64,000 nucleotides of DNA from Ypsolopha sequella. Taxonomy: Eukaryota > Arthropoda > Insecta > Lepidoptera > Ypsolophidae. A program made the position numbers and the translations under genes. This document shows, piece after piece, positions 53,301 to 63,880 of the stretch. The stretch is taken from the NCBI GenBank assembly GCA_934047225.1, contig OW204011.1, positions 13,776,339 through 13,840,338 of the forward strand, read 5' to 3'. Under the pieces are notes generated by a model. It was not told where the DNA came from, did no database searches, and worked only from the letters and a program-made list of their open reading frames with translations. Position 1 is the stretch's first letter, and every line of letters starts with the position of its first letter.

Positions 53301-53938
53301 ACCTCTCAAACGAGTCTCAATTCCTCGGTTAGAGTTGCAAGCCGCATTGTTAGGATGCAGATTAACACATTCCATTGAGAAGGAATCGAACCTGCGAGTA
53401 ACCAGCAAAACATTCTGGACAGATTCACGCACCGTGCTCGCATGGATTAAAGCCGATTCTCGCACGTTTAAGCCATTCGTAGCACACAGACTTGCGGAGA
53501 TTGAAGATTACACAAAACCCAAACAGTGGAGATGGGTTCCTACGTCGCAAAATGTAGCCGACGATACTACCAGAGGCGCTCCTGCTACATTTGATGCAAA
53601 CCACAGATGGTTTATTGGACCAGCATTCTTACATGAGAACCCTGAACGTTGGCCCAGAGATACGAGTGAAAAATCACCGCCGACCACAGGCGAAGAAAGG
53701 CAGCGGCAAGGCGTCATCGCTACGACCACGCTCACCGACAATGAAACAACACTCTCGCTCTCGCTCGATAGTAACAACATCTTGCTATCTCACTCACCTG
53801 CATCTACAAGAGTCCAGCCATTTGAGACGTTACCAAAACCTGAAAGCTTCTCGAACTTCACAAGAATTACCAGAGTCTACGCTCGAGTGTATCAAGCCGT
53901 CGACATATTTAAATCAAAATTAAAAAGTAAAGAAACTT
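49438..53938 (+). CDS. BEL/Pao Gag-Pol, part 1: Gag, protease, RT, RNase H
   Basis: The likely start is ATG 49438 (MGRLTRSVKGKG); the longer frame begins at a GTG. Order: Ser/Thr-rich N-terminus; helical RRELEAQIKLAKAEAALAR (about residue 150); a poly-Gln run (50269-50300); the BEL/Pao Gag core (FSGEPSEWIAFKSTY); Cys/His-rich CPLCKEKHTLSKC and CFLCLSIKHRGYGC; protease LALLDEGASISLLD (DEG in place of the usual DTG/DSG); RT with FAVTHPQKGKTRQVFDAA, ADIKEMFLRV and HNFYVDDYLQ (YVDD); RNase H-type HTFCDSSEKSYGTAVYW and TFWTDSRTVLAWI. The reading frame is open throughout and is interrupted only by the Jockey insertion after 53938, past which it continues in frame at 57695. It looks coding-competent apart from that insertion. 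Confidence 0.88.
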
Positions 53939-53941
53939 GAA

Positions 53942-54475
53942 AAGGGCTGCGTGACGTGCAATAAACTCGGGCACACTGCCAGCTATGGTGGCTGCCCGGG
54001 CCGCCCGCGCGTTAAGCAAGCCGCGGCTCTGCGTCGTCCAATCCCCCTTAGGCCCTCAGCCGCACAGGGACCAAACAAACAAACCACACCGACCCAGTGG
54101 CCCACTCTACCGACTCCAAAGGCTCAGTCCAGCCATGGGTCACCATCACGTGACACTCCAAATTGGGGACCGACGCCTGCTCCTATAGCAGCCGCACCTT
54201 CTCGGCCTAAAGTCACTCCAGCTCTTAGAGTCCCGGCTCCTACAGCTAAATCCGCACCGTCATTAGACTCACTAGGCCGCGTTAGCAACCTGCTACTAGT
54301 TCTGGGTGAGCTAGATCCCAATGAGATAGACTTATACATCAAAAAGTTAGACGAAGCATCTCAAATCGGGGACGTAGCCGCGATCTTCCGCGCTGAATCG
54401 GAACACAGACCCATGGTTAATAAAATCAGGTTGGCTCTAGGCCACAAAAACACAAATAGGACCAATCATGAGTAG
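53942..54475 (+). CDS. Jockey ORF1 (Gag), C-terminal part
   Basis: The frame starts within the element at a zinc-knuckle remnant (CNKLGHTASYGGCPG: the last Cys and His positions of a CCHC finger), then a Pro/Ala/Ser-rich stretch and an ending FRAESEHRPMVNKIRLALG. The stop overlaps the ORF2 start region by eight bases (54468-54475), the typical coupling of Jockey ORFs. Most of ORF1, including the earlier fingers, was lost by 5' truncation. Confidence 0.75.
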   Translation, partial: KGCVTCNKLGHTASYGGCPGRPRVKQAAALRRPIPLRPSAAQGPNKQTTPTQWPTLPTPKAQSSHGSPSRDTPNWGPTPAPIAAAPSRPKVTPALRVPAPTAKSAPSLDSLGRVSNLLLVLGELDPNEIDLYIKKLDEASQIGDVAAIFRAESEHRPMVNKIRLALGHKNTNRTNHE

Positions 54476-57400
54476 CACAACAGGAAGGAAAAAACCACGA
54501 GCACTGACTCTCGCGTTTTTCAACGCGGATAACCTTAAACAACAAAGGGACCTGATCTGTGATTTTTTGGTTCACCATCAAGTTGATATTATGTTGGTAC
54601 AAGAAACCTTCTTAAAACCTAAAGATCGGAACCCGAACATAAGGAATTATAAAATTATTAGAAACGACAGACTAGACGCAGCACTGGGGGGTACGGTGAT
54701 CTATCACCACAGGTCCCTTCATGTAACGCCTATTGACACGCCGCCCCTCGAGAATATCGAAGCGAGCGTTTGTCAGATTGCCATGACTGGACACCAGACT
54801 ATAACGATTGCCTCGTGCTATCAAAGACATTCTCAGAATAACGCTCAATCTCAAATTCACAGAGAAATTGAAGAAAGTGACATCTCCACCCTACTCAATC
54901 TGGGTAATGCCGTTATTTTGGCAGGAGACTTCAATAGCAAACATGAAAGTTGGAATTGTAAAACTAACAATCCCAACGGCAGACGACTAGAGAAAATGAT
55001 GAATAAACTTCAATTTGACATCATAGCTCCAATGACACCGACTCATTTCCCAAAGAATATTCCCAACTCTTTGGGAGACATACTAGACATGATGATTCTA
55101 AAGAATATATTACTCCCACTACGGAGCATAGAAGTTCATCATGAGCTAATATCCGACCACAGACCTGTAATAACACAACTAGGAGACCACTGTGTCGCCC
55201 CACCTCAGACAAAGACCATTACTGACTGGAATAAGCTGCATAACAGATTCAAGACGGTGACCTCCTCACCTGACCTAAATCGAATACCAACTGACATCTC
55301 ATGTAGAGAGGACATAGACTTGGCTATTGACGCTTTCACAAGTCACATCCAGACCGTCATAAACGACTGCTCTCGACAAGTTCCCGCAGTAGATGACAAA
55401 CGTTTTCAACTACCTGACGACATAAAGGAACTTATTCGATGTAAAAACGCCGCTACACGCGCGCATGACTATTGCCCCACCGATGAGAACAGGGTCCGTC
55501 TACGTGCTTTACAAAGGGAGGTAAAGACTAGCATGGCGGAGCTCCGGTCTCAACGATGGGACGACTTACTTGACAATATCACGCCACACCACCAGGCGTA
55601 CTGGAAATTAGCCAGGAAACTCAAAACAGACACAGTAGTTGACATGCCAGCTCTGGTTCGACCCGGTCAACCACCTGCCTTTGAAGACATGGACAAAGCT
55701 GAATGTCTAGCGGAAAGCCTCGAGAAGCAGTGCTCGCCGTCCCTTGAACCTGTCGACCCTGACCACTTGGCGTCTGTGGACAGGGAAGTAGAACGTAGGA
55801 TCTCTTTAGAACCGATAGACTCAATAGATGCCGTCACAATGTCTGAAGTTTCTCATTTGATTAAGGATTTGCACTCTAAGAAAGCGCCGGGCTCCGATGG
55901 CATTTCTAATAGGGTTCTGAAAAACTTGTCTCAACCACTACTCATGATTCTCATCACCATTTTCAACTCGGCCATCGCCAACTGTGTCTTCCCGGACGCT
56001 TGGAAAGAAGCCGATGTTATAGGTTTTCATAAGCCAGGGAAGGAAAGATCAAATCCCTCCAGCTATAGGCCTATCAGCCTTCTCAAATCGCTAGGCAAAT
56101 TGTACGAGCGAGTTCTCAACTCACGTCTTAGAAACTTTGCAGAAGCGAAAGGCCTGCTCCCTGACGAGCAGTTTGGCTTTCGCTTAGGTCACTCTTGCGT
56201 TCAACAGGTCCATCGCATCACAGAATACGTCCTTTCTGGCTTCACTCGCCGCAAGCAGGCGGGTACGGCAGCGCTATTCTTCGACGTCGCTAAAGCATTC
56301 GACAAAGTCTGGCACAACGGACTGACATACAAACTTTTCAGCCTCGGCTTTCCTGATAGGCTAGTCTTAACTGTTCGTGACTTCCTTTCGAATCGTAAAT
56401 TTAGGTATCGTGTCGAAGGAGTCCACTCTACGTCGCATCCGATACATGCAGGAGTCCCGCAGGGGTCAGTCTTGTCTCCGTTGCTATTTTCGTTATACAC
56501 GAGTGACATTCCTCGTGATAAATTCGTTCGACTTGCCCTTTTCGCAGATGACACAGCTCTCTACTTGAGGAGCAATAGTATGAAGATCATAGGGTCCCGC
56601 ATGCAGAGCGCAGCATCCAAACTAGGTGATTGGTTTAGGAAATGGAGGATAGAGGTCAATCCTGAGAAAAGTCAAGCGATATATTTCAAACGGTGGCTTG
56701 GTGGTAATAATTCACTACCAAGTCTCTCGCTCTTTGGCCGGCCAGTTCCATGGTCCAAACAAGCCAAATACTTAGGGGTAACACTTGATAGTCGGCTCAC
56801 TTTTGGCCCTCACATCAAAATTGTCAGAGACCGGGCAGCTTTCTTCTTGAGTAGACTATTCCCACTAGTAAATGCTCGAAGCAAATTATCCCTTCGCAGC
56901 AAAATAAGGCTATATCTCACATGCATTAGACCAGTCTTCACTTACGCTAGTGTGGCATTTGCCCACGCTTCTAAGTATCATATTAACAAACTACAGGTTA
57001 TTCAAAATAGGTTTTTGCGTAGGGCTACAGGTGCTCCGTGGTTCGTCCGCAACTATAATCTTCACAAGGACCTTCGTGTCCCTACTGTTCGTCACTATAT
57101 GAGGGAGACATCTAGGAAATTCTTCGATACCTCATCGAACCATAGGAATCCACTGATTAGGAGAGCTTCAGAGTATGTGGCGGATCCCTCACTCAAATAT
57201 TGCAAACGACGCCCGCGTCACGTATTGTTAGATCCTGACGACGACATTACAGCCCGGATTATAGCATCCGACCCCCCCAACAACCCCGACGATAATACCT
57301 CAGCGACTGCCCCTGTATTCATTCACCGTCCCCGACGTAGGAGACGTAACACTCCAAACACCATTTCATCCCCTTTAGACACGAGGCCCTCCGCCCCGGT

Positions 57401-57530
57401 CACTACAACCACTAAGCTTTCAGCAAACGCTTTGCGTCAACGGCGCCTCTACCTCAGACAACTTGACACGCGATACAGGTATATACCTGGTCGCTTCTCT
57501 CCAATAGAGCACACACCATCAACGTCCTGA
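54468..57530 (+). CDS. Jockey ORF2: AP endonuclease and reverse transcriptase, intact (1020 aa)
   Basis: Uninterrupted. AP endonuclease: LAFFNADNLKQQ, LVQETFLKP, GGTVIYH, ASCYQRH, AGDFNSKHESW and ISDHRPV (catalytic SDH). RT: KKAPGSDGISNRVLK, SYRPISLLKSLGKLYERV, EQFGFRLGHSCVQQ, LFFDVAKAFDKVWHNGL, HAGVPQGSVLSPLLFSLYT, LALFADDTALYL (catalytic FADD) and AKYLGVTLD. The C-terminus is basic and Pro/Arg-rich. The length is in the usual range for Jockey ORF2. It starts eight bases inside the end of ORF1. The protein should nick target DNA and prime copying of its RNA; every recognised catalytic motif is present, so it may be functional protein-wise even though this copy lacks its 5' end and promoter. 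Confidence 0.9.
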   Translation: MSSTTGRKKPRALTLAFFNADNLKQQRDLICDFLVHHQVDIMLVQETFLKPKDRNPNIRNYKIIRNDRLDAALGGTVIYHHRSLHVTPIDTPPLENIEASVCQIAMTGHQTITIASCYQRHSQNNAQSQIHREIEESDISTLLNLGNAVILAGDFNSKHESWNCKTNNPNGRRLEKMMNKLQFDIIAPMTPTHFPKNIPNSLGDILDMMILKNILLPLRSIEVHHELISDHRPVITQLGDHCVAPPQTKTITDWNKLHNRFKTVTSSPDLNRIPTDISCREDIDLAIDAFTSHIQTVINDCSRQVPAVDDKRFQLPDDIKELIRCKNAATRAHDYCPTDENRVRLRALQREVKTSMAELRSQRWDDLLDNITPHHQAYWKLARKLKTDTVVDMPALVRPGQPPAFEDMDKAECLAESLEKQCSPSLEPVDPDHLASVDREVERRISLEPIDSIDAVTMSEVSHLIKDLHSKKAPGSDGISNRVLKNLSQPLLMILITIFNSAIANCVFPDAWKEADVIGFHKPGKERSNPSSYRPISLLKSLGKLYERVLNSRLRNFAEAKGLLPDEQFGFRLGHSCVQQVHRITEYVLSGFTRRKQAGTAALFFDVAKAFDKVWHNGLTYKLFSLGFPDRLVLTVRDFLSNRKFRYRVEGVHSTSHPIHAGVPQGSVLSPLLFSLYTSDIPRDKFVRLALFADDTALYLRSNSMKIIGSRMQSAASKLGDWFRKWRIEVNPEKSQAIYFKRWLGGNNSLPSLSLFGRPVPWSKQAKYLGVTLDSRLTFGPHIKIVRDRAAFFLSRLFPLVNARSKLSLRSKIRLYLTCIRPVFTYASVAFAHASKYHINKLQVIQNRFLRRATGAPWFVRNYNLHKDLRVPTVRHYMRETSRKFFDTSSNHRNPLIRRASEYVADPSLKYCKRRPRHVLLDPDDDITARIIASDPPNNPDDNTSATAPVFIHRPRRRRRNTPNTISSPLDTRPSAPVTTTTKLSANALRQRRLYLRQLDTRYRYIPGRFSPIEHTPSTS

Positions 57531-57694
57531 GCCGAGGTCCCCCAGCTGGGGGCCCTCAGCGATTGTTGATTAAAAATCACAGGAGGTGAACGTTCTCGGC
57601 GTTCCCTCCTTCTGTCCGGGTAAAGCTGTTAAGGCCAGACGGCCAATAGCATAGTAAGTCACTTCAAAAAAAAAAAAAAAAAATAAAGAAACTT

Positions 57695-59232
57695 TAAATA
57701 TAGTTAACAGCATAAAGAAAATTTCGAATAAAAACAAGGACGCGACATGGCGTTCAAATAAAAAACGCGATAAAAAATTGAAAAACCTATCAAAAAACCC
57801 GCGCAAAAATATTCCCTCTCAACTGGGGAATAAAAATTATATTCCGTTATCAAATAAATATTTGAACCAAGCTCTAAATACTCTACTAAAGATCATACAG
57901 TACGACAGTTTCAAAAACGAGATTTCCAAATTAAAACGAAATCAACCACTCGACAAAAACTCTAAGCTCCAACGATTAACGCTTCAATATCACGACGATT
58001 TTATATACTTGTCTACGAGAATAAGCTCTGCTCAATATCTACCAGAGACTTATAAAGAACCGATCGTACTAGACGGTAAACATAGATTAACCCGACTGCT
58101 AATAGAACAATATCACAAAGATTTCAATCACGGGAACCATCAGACAATAATGAACGAACTTCGTCAGAAATACTACATTACTTCTCTGAGGACAACAGTA
58201 AAGAACATTATCAGAAACTGCTATCGGTGCAAGCTGAACAAAAGTTTACCATTGACGGCACCTTTTGGCGATTTGCCTCCAGAAAGATTATATCGTCACA
58301 AAAGACCATTCACATGCCTAGCAGTTGACTATTTTGGCCCAATGACTGTTACAATTGGAAGACGTCATGAGAAACGCTGGGGCGCACTGTTCACCTGTCT
58401 TTCTACTAGAGCAGTACACATAGAATTAGCATGTTCTCTGTCCGCCGATTCAATGATCCTGGCGCTACGAAGACTCGCTGCTCGTAGAGGAGCACCCACT
58501 GTATGCATAAGCGATAACGCAAGCAACTTTTGTCTCGCTAATAAACAATTAAAAGAAGAGTTAGACAAAATGAATGAAAAATATATGATTGATAAGGCAG
58601 CTGAAAAGGGAATAACCTGGAAGTTCATCCCCCCTGGGAACCCTAGCGCCGGCGGAGCCTGGGAACGACTTGTAAGATCCATAAAAGTCGCATTAGCAGC
58701 CACATTGAACGAGAGATACCCTAAAGAAGAGGCCTTACATACATTGTTGCTAGAAGCTGAACATATAGTGAATTCAAGACCATTAACAGACGTAAGCCTA
58801 GATCCTGAAGACACAGAATCATTGACACCAAATCACTTTTTAATTGGATGTTCAAACGGTGCCCCACTCCTTGGAGATTTCGACGATACGAGCCTAGACA
58901 GCCGAACATCATGGCGTGCAGTACAACGTCTGGCCGACCATTTTTGGACCAGATGGACTAAAGAGTACCTACCCACATTGCAACCAAGATACTTGCACGG
59001 GAGAGCTTTCATCAATCCAAGCCCCGGAGACATTGTGTTGATCGTGGATGCTTCACTCCCACGAGGCACATGGCCGCGCGGTGAAATAATCAAAGTTCAC
59101 CCCGGACCAGACAGCAACATCAGAGTGGTAGAGATACGAACAAAGAACGGTGTGCTACGACGACCAACGTCACGACTGGTTATCCTTACATCTACGAACC
59201 TAGTTCCTGAAACACCGGCAGTTACACAGTAA
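57695..59232 (+). CDS. BEL/Pao Gag-Pol, part 2: integrase
   Basis: Continues the Gag-Pol frame after the Jockey insertion with no stop or shift; the TTG at 57778 is not a real start. The zinc-binding domain is visible as HKDFNHGNH and CYRCK (HHCC). The catalytic core shows VDYFGPMTV (D), CISDNASNF (D) and GGAWERLVRS (E). A typical BEL/Pao C-terminal region follows (LTPNHFLIG, FWTRWTKEYLPTLQ, GDIVLIVD, TWPRGEI). The stop is at 59230-59232. In this copy the integrase is cut off from the start codon by the insertion. Confidence 0.88.
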
Positions 59233-59391
59233 AGCTCCATCACTAGTTTAAAATATACGGTGGCTCGCAACGGCACATTGCCGGAAAGTCGGAGGCCTTG
59301 AACCGATTACACAAATTCCCTAGAAACTACAAGCCACATCAGTATTTCCATTCAAGACTTGGTGCTCACTATCTTCGCACGGGGGGGAGAC
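59233..59391 (+). other. BEL/Pao 3' untranslated region and polypurine tract
   Basis: The polypurine run ggggggaga (59382-59390) lies directly before the 3' LTR, as required for plus-strand priming. Confidence 0.65.
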
Positions 59392-60041
59392 TGTTGAAAA
59401 TACTGCTGAATGATAGCGTATTTCGAGAACACCTTCTCGCTCGAACATGGCTTGAAGCCAAGAAGAGAGCAGGTCAAAGAAAGACCAAATACAGCTCCCC
59501 GCGCACTGCAATCGTAGTTACTACTTAGTACATAGCAGACTATAATAGTCTTGTTTGTTTTTGCTTTGAGTCGCATCTCGACTATGACTAATGTATTAAA
59601 GTTACGACATAAGGGCTTATCCCGTTGAATGTAATAAACCTAAGAAAAATAAGAACAAATCCTGGAAAAATGAACTACTAACTATTCATATAAAATCCAT
59701 ACTTACGATAACTCACGTTAGCTAACTGTTTCAGTTATTTGAGTAAATTAACACACAGGATAAAAATTCTTGATGTTCCTAAACATAATTATATACTTTT
59801 TGCATACTTATTTTCATGAAAATGCTGAAATATTTTACGAAAAACGCGAAAATCTTCAAAAACGCGCCTATCCGGTAATGCCGCGCGACCCCATATTAAA
59901 AATTATATAGTTCTGAATTCCACCGCTAGAGGCGCGCGTGTCGCATCATGTTGTCTCATCATGTTGTCTCTTTTCTTCCTGAATTTTCCCGGATTTGTTC
60001 TAGTCAAACATTTTGTATGTTTTTTGCCATTTCTCGGCTTA

Positions 60042-61079
60042 ATGAAGTCGTATCTTAGTGATCGTATTCAAAAGGTAGACATTAATGGGGTAAAATCATG
60101 TGGAGCATTAGTTAAAATGGGTGTCCCGCAGGGTTCCATATTGGGGCCCTTGCTGTTTTTAATTTACATAAATGACCTTCCCTATTTAATTAAAGACTTA
60201 ACTAAGATAGTACTATTCGCAGACGACACGTCACTTATTTTTAAAGTTAATAGACGTAAAGATATCCTTGACGACGCGAATACAACTTTATCACTAGTGC
60301 TTGATTGGTTTACTGTAAATAATTTAGTTTTAAACGCAAAAAAGACGAAATGTATAAAATTCACGTTACCAAATGTAATTCAAGTGGATTGTAATTTGCT
60401 TTTGCAGGGGTCCAAGCTGGAGTTAGTTAACGAAACTAAGTTTTTGGGCATTACGGTAGACTCTCGTCTTCAGTGGGGTCCCCACATAGAAGCCCTATGT
60501 GGTAGACTTAGTTCGGCCGCATACGCTGTTAGACGCATAAGGCAAATTACTGATGTAGATACTGCTAGACTAGTCTATTTTAGTTACTTTCACAGCATTT
60601 TGTCATACGGCATGCTGTTATGGGGTAGAGCCGCGGATACAGACGCAGTCTTTGTTTTGCAGAAGAGAGCAATTCGGGCTATTTATAATATGAAGCACCG
60701 GGATTCATTAAGAGAAAAGTTCAAAGAAATTAATATATTAACTGTTCCTTGTGAATATATTTACCAAGTCCTTAGATATGTCAGAAAAAATGTTGAGTCT
60801 CTCCCAAGGCTTGGTGAGCAACATTGTAAGGAAACCAGAAATAAGTATAAACTGGCTTTTCCAAAAATCAGACTCGCCAAAGTGAGTACCTCTTTCGTAG
60901 GACATGGTATAAGATTTTACAATAAACTTCCAAAGGAGGTCCTTACTTTGTCAGAGAATAAGTTTAAACAGTATATTAAGCAGGGCCTACTGAAAAAGGC
61001 ATATTATAAAATAAATGAATATTTGGATGATGGTGAAGCATGGTGTTATAGTGATACTGATTTTAATGAAAGTAGGTAA
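60042..61079 (+). pseudogene. LINE ORF2, C-terminal half of RT
   Basis: The first residues of the longer open frame (FFLNFPGFVLVKHFVCF) are LTR sequence. LINE coding starts MKSYLSDRIQKVDI, then KMGVPQGSILGPLLFLIYI, KIVLFADDTSLIF (catalytic FADD), TKFLGITVDS and the C-terminal STSFVGHGIRFYNKLP. It stops at 61077-61079, with no interruption in about 345 codons. N-terminal RT motifs and endonuclease are missing. Confidence 0.82.
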
Positions 61080-61737
61080 TAATTTAATTAATTAATATAA
61101 TTTCCTAACTTTTGATTCCTCTTAAGAGTTAACATTAATTAATTACAGACTGTAAAAGGAAATAGACTATATGAGACAGGTAGGCAAAGATATATATGTT
61201 TTTCTTTTTTCATTAACCTGAATTCCTGCTGTCTTGTATTTTCTTATCCCTTGGTTAAAGTAGATATAAGTAATTTGATGTATAGTATAAGTTTATGTTA
61301 AAAAAAAAAGACATGATCTTGCCAAGTTTCTTGCCCGTTCTTCTTAGCAAGACTAATCGAATGGGCGGAGGTAGGCATGTATTTATATATGTAACCTATT
61401 ACTATGTAGTATATAGGATGGGATTTGGTCGGCTGCCTGGATTCGTGCTGGGGGCTCGGTTGGTGATCATTGAACCTGTTCCTGGTCCCTGGCCGGGTCT
61501 CCGGTATGGGTTCGGGCGGTTGATTGGATTTCATCTTGTATAATAATATTTTACCTATAATTTTAATCGTATATATATTGCTACATAAATTAAAAAAAAC
61601 ATTTAATCTAAGTAGTTCATGTACATTTATTATTTTATTACATATATTTTTATAAGATTAAAATTTGACTTGTGAAACGTGTATTATATATACCTACTTT
61701 GCAAAATAAACTTTTTGAATTTTGAATTTTTGAATTT
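60042..61737 (+). mobile_element. 5'-truncated CR1-like LINE in the 3' LTR
   Basis: Breaks ggctta|tgtatagcgc of the LTR. The 3' UTR is long (61080-61737) and is found as separate fragments at 7585-8098 (inverted), 16693-16770 and 30093-30262. Ends with ttgaattttgaatttttgaa. Confidence 0.82.
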
Positions 61738-63107
61738 TATGTATAGCGCAATTACTCTGTACATCGCTTCACGACCACTAATTATCGTAAACTAAAGATA
61801 ATAATGTTATTTTATCATGAAATACTTTTCATGCTTAAAGGGGCGCACACAGCGTAACCCGCACTATTTTTCATAGCGCAACAGTATAGCTGTAAAGGGC
61901 TGTTGTTTTAACTATTGCCTAGATGGAGAGAATATAGCCTCACCTACCTATTAAGCAATATAACTATGTGTTGATATTGTCGTAGAAGGTCAACATTTTC
62001 AGGCGAAAACTCGCATTGTATGATTTTCTCGTTGCTAGCTACAACGCAGTAACATTCCTCATTGTAACACATACACAGGTATGTACATAAGTAGTTCTGT
62101 TTAAGTTATATGTAGGATTGTAAGAATACATACCCATGTACATATACGTAACAAATGTTTACCGATATTGTCGAAGAAAGTCGGTATTTTTAAAAGTTAT
62201 AATCTTGCTTGCTCGTATTTTCTATGTATTTCCATATCATTAGTTTAATTAAATATCTTTGAAATGTAACATTAAACCTATAATTACACGAGCCGAGATT
62301 ATATACTATCGATTAACTATGTATTGCATTCGCACATAACTCGCCTTCAGCGAGACGATATCATAAATACATAAATAAATATAACTTGGAATGGTTACCG
62401 TTTTGACCTCAAAACCTTGTTAAAATGTATTGAAATAACTTTTAGTAATGTTTTCACGTGTTATTAGCACAATTAGAACCTTTCATAAACAAATTAATTG
62501 TAAATAACTAGATTTCAATACACATTGTATACAAACTCATTAGATTCAGTCAAACTTTCACAGTAAATGCCTTGTATTTCCTATTCTAATTAGAATATTG
62601 TTTAAACTTATGTAATCCTATAAGGAGCTGATAAGAATTATCAATAATAACCAACTTTGTATTACTTTAAGGTACATTTAAGGTGTTTTATTAAATAAAC
62701 AGACACGGTGGGACGGGTCAAACAGTGGACACTAAGTTGCAAATTTTGTCAAAAATTAACAGCGCGTCTGAGCGGTAATACCGCGGAACAGGGCCTCGCG
62801 CCGCGCAAAATCAAAATTATCTCGATTTCGATACGAATATAGTAACTTTTCGGTTTCAGCAATAACCTAGCAAAAGGTGTCCCCCACTTGGCCTGTCGGA
62901 GTCTTTGCGCAGAGACAAATTTTGGACTTTTATTTTACTGCCCTACAAGTTGCATTTGGACAGTCCTCCGGATATTACAATCGACTGCGGGAAACTACGA
63001 CGCTGCCATCGACAGTGTCGACCCCCTACGGAGCCGGAAGTGGATTGGGTTGGCGGTTTCCACAACCACGACGGAGCCAAAGGATTTAGTTGGTGGTTTC
63101 CCCAACA

Positions 63108-63470
63108 CAGAGTGCGCCCTGATCGACGTGCGCAACTCAGTCCTATTGCAGACACATTGATGGCAAAACTTACGAGGGCGAAAAGGCTGACTCAGCGGGC
63201 GGCAAAAGCCTTTGCACCGAGTGGCACAGACACTCGGTGCAAGTGCACCCTCCCGTCTCCCCTAGATCCAAAAACCGACATCAGGACGGAAACCCGTGTT
63301 CGGTATTCGCGTATTCGGTAAATATAGCAAATAGCGAAAGGAAATCACGAATACACATGGCTGTATTCAGACAAATACAGCAAATATCCAAATAAGTACG
63401 CAACGCCAAGTGAGAAGTTGCCATAATAATCAGTTTTTACACCTTTTTGATAATTTATTATTGTCTGATA
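63108..63470. other. Right flank of BEL/Pao; no recognised gene
   Basis: Starts with the right target duplication (cagag). A short hairpin gcaccgagtg...cactcggtgc is at 63216-63241. Otherwise nothing recognised; the open frame here begins inside the LTR. Confidence 0.4.
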
Positions 63471-63720
63471 ATTAATGAATGAATGAATGAATACACACTT
63501 TATTGTACACGGTCAAATATAAACTTGAGTTCAGAGTTTTGAACACACAATGTTGTACAAGAGCGGACTTATCACTTAAAGCGAATTGTTTGAATGAGCT
63601 TCAATTCAATTCAATTTAACATCCTTTATTGCACACAATAATTAAACGTATTACAAGTATCAGTAATATTACGGTTTAAGCAAAAGGCAAGCTTTGAAAC
63701 AGACTTATATCCGCAAGCCC
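63471..63720 (-). mobile_element. Two LINE 3' tails in antisense
   Basis: (aatg)n followed by cacactttattgtaca (63475-63510), and caattcaattcaatttaaca, tcctttattgcacac (63603-63640). The reverse complements end in 'caataaag(t/g)' plus a microsatellite, the usual LINE terminus. Confidence 0.5.
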
Positions 63721-63764
63721 TTGGTGATAGATGCGAATTTTATTTTGTCACTGTCACTCCAAGC

Positions 63765-63880
63765 GAAAAATCGCGCAGTGCGAGAGGGGCGGGTTCAGGG
63801 CAAAAGGGAAAAAAGTTGGTTTTATATTTTTATTAAAAAAAACTAAAATAGCTAGCAAAATTTCAAATATCAAATATCAA
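63765..63880 (+). repeat. Dispersed repeat B, partial third copy
   Basis: gcgcagtgcgagaggggcgg, then aactaaaatagctagcaaaa, as in 17550-17625. Confidence 0.55.

Larger units (their letters stand above)
53928..57694 (+). mobile_element. Jockey LINE inserted in BEL/Pao pol, 11-bp target duplication
   Basis: Insert 53939-57683 with an 18-nt poly(A) end (57666-57683), flanked by taaagaaactt at 53928-53938 and 57684-57694. Complete 3' end, long perfect target duplication and intact ORF2 show a very recent insertion. The 5' end is truncated within ORF1. Confidence 0.92.
42896..63107 (+). mobile_element. BEL/Pao LTR retrotransposon carrying four nested LINEs (20.2 kb)
   Basis: Begins tgttgaaaatac and ends ccccaaca, flanked by a 5-bp duplication cagag (42891-42895 and 63108-63112), as expected for BEL/Pao integrase. 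Order: 5' LTR, primer-binding site, 13-bp repeats, Gag-Pol, polypurine tract, 3' LTR. Nested LINEs occupy 44622-46092, 46258-48536, 53939-57683 and 60042-61737. Without them and their target duplications the element is about 11.0 kb with LTRs of about 2.0 kb. I noticed only about three differences between the LTRs by eye, so insertion was recent. No env-like frame. Confidence 0.9.
59392..63107 (+). repeat. 3' LTR of BEL/Pao, split by one LINE
   Basis: Pieces 59392-60041 and 61738-63107 total about 2.02 kb. Differences noticed against the 5' LTR: two near 59821 (aaaatgctg against aaaaatctg) and one near 62714 (c for t). Confidence 0.88.

Noticed and set aside
59961..60041. Hydrophobic N-terminus of the 372-codon frame
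   Set aside because: LTR sequence upstream of the LINE junction; the same bases are at 43465-43545 without the LINE.
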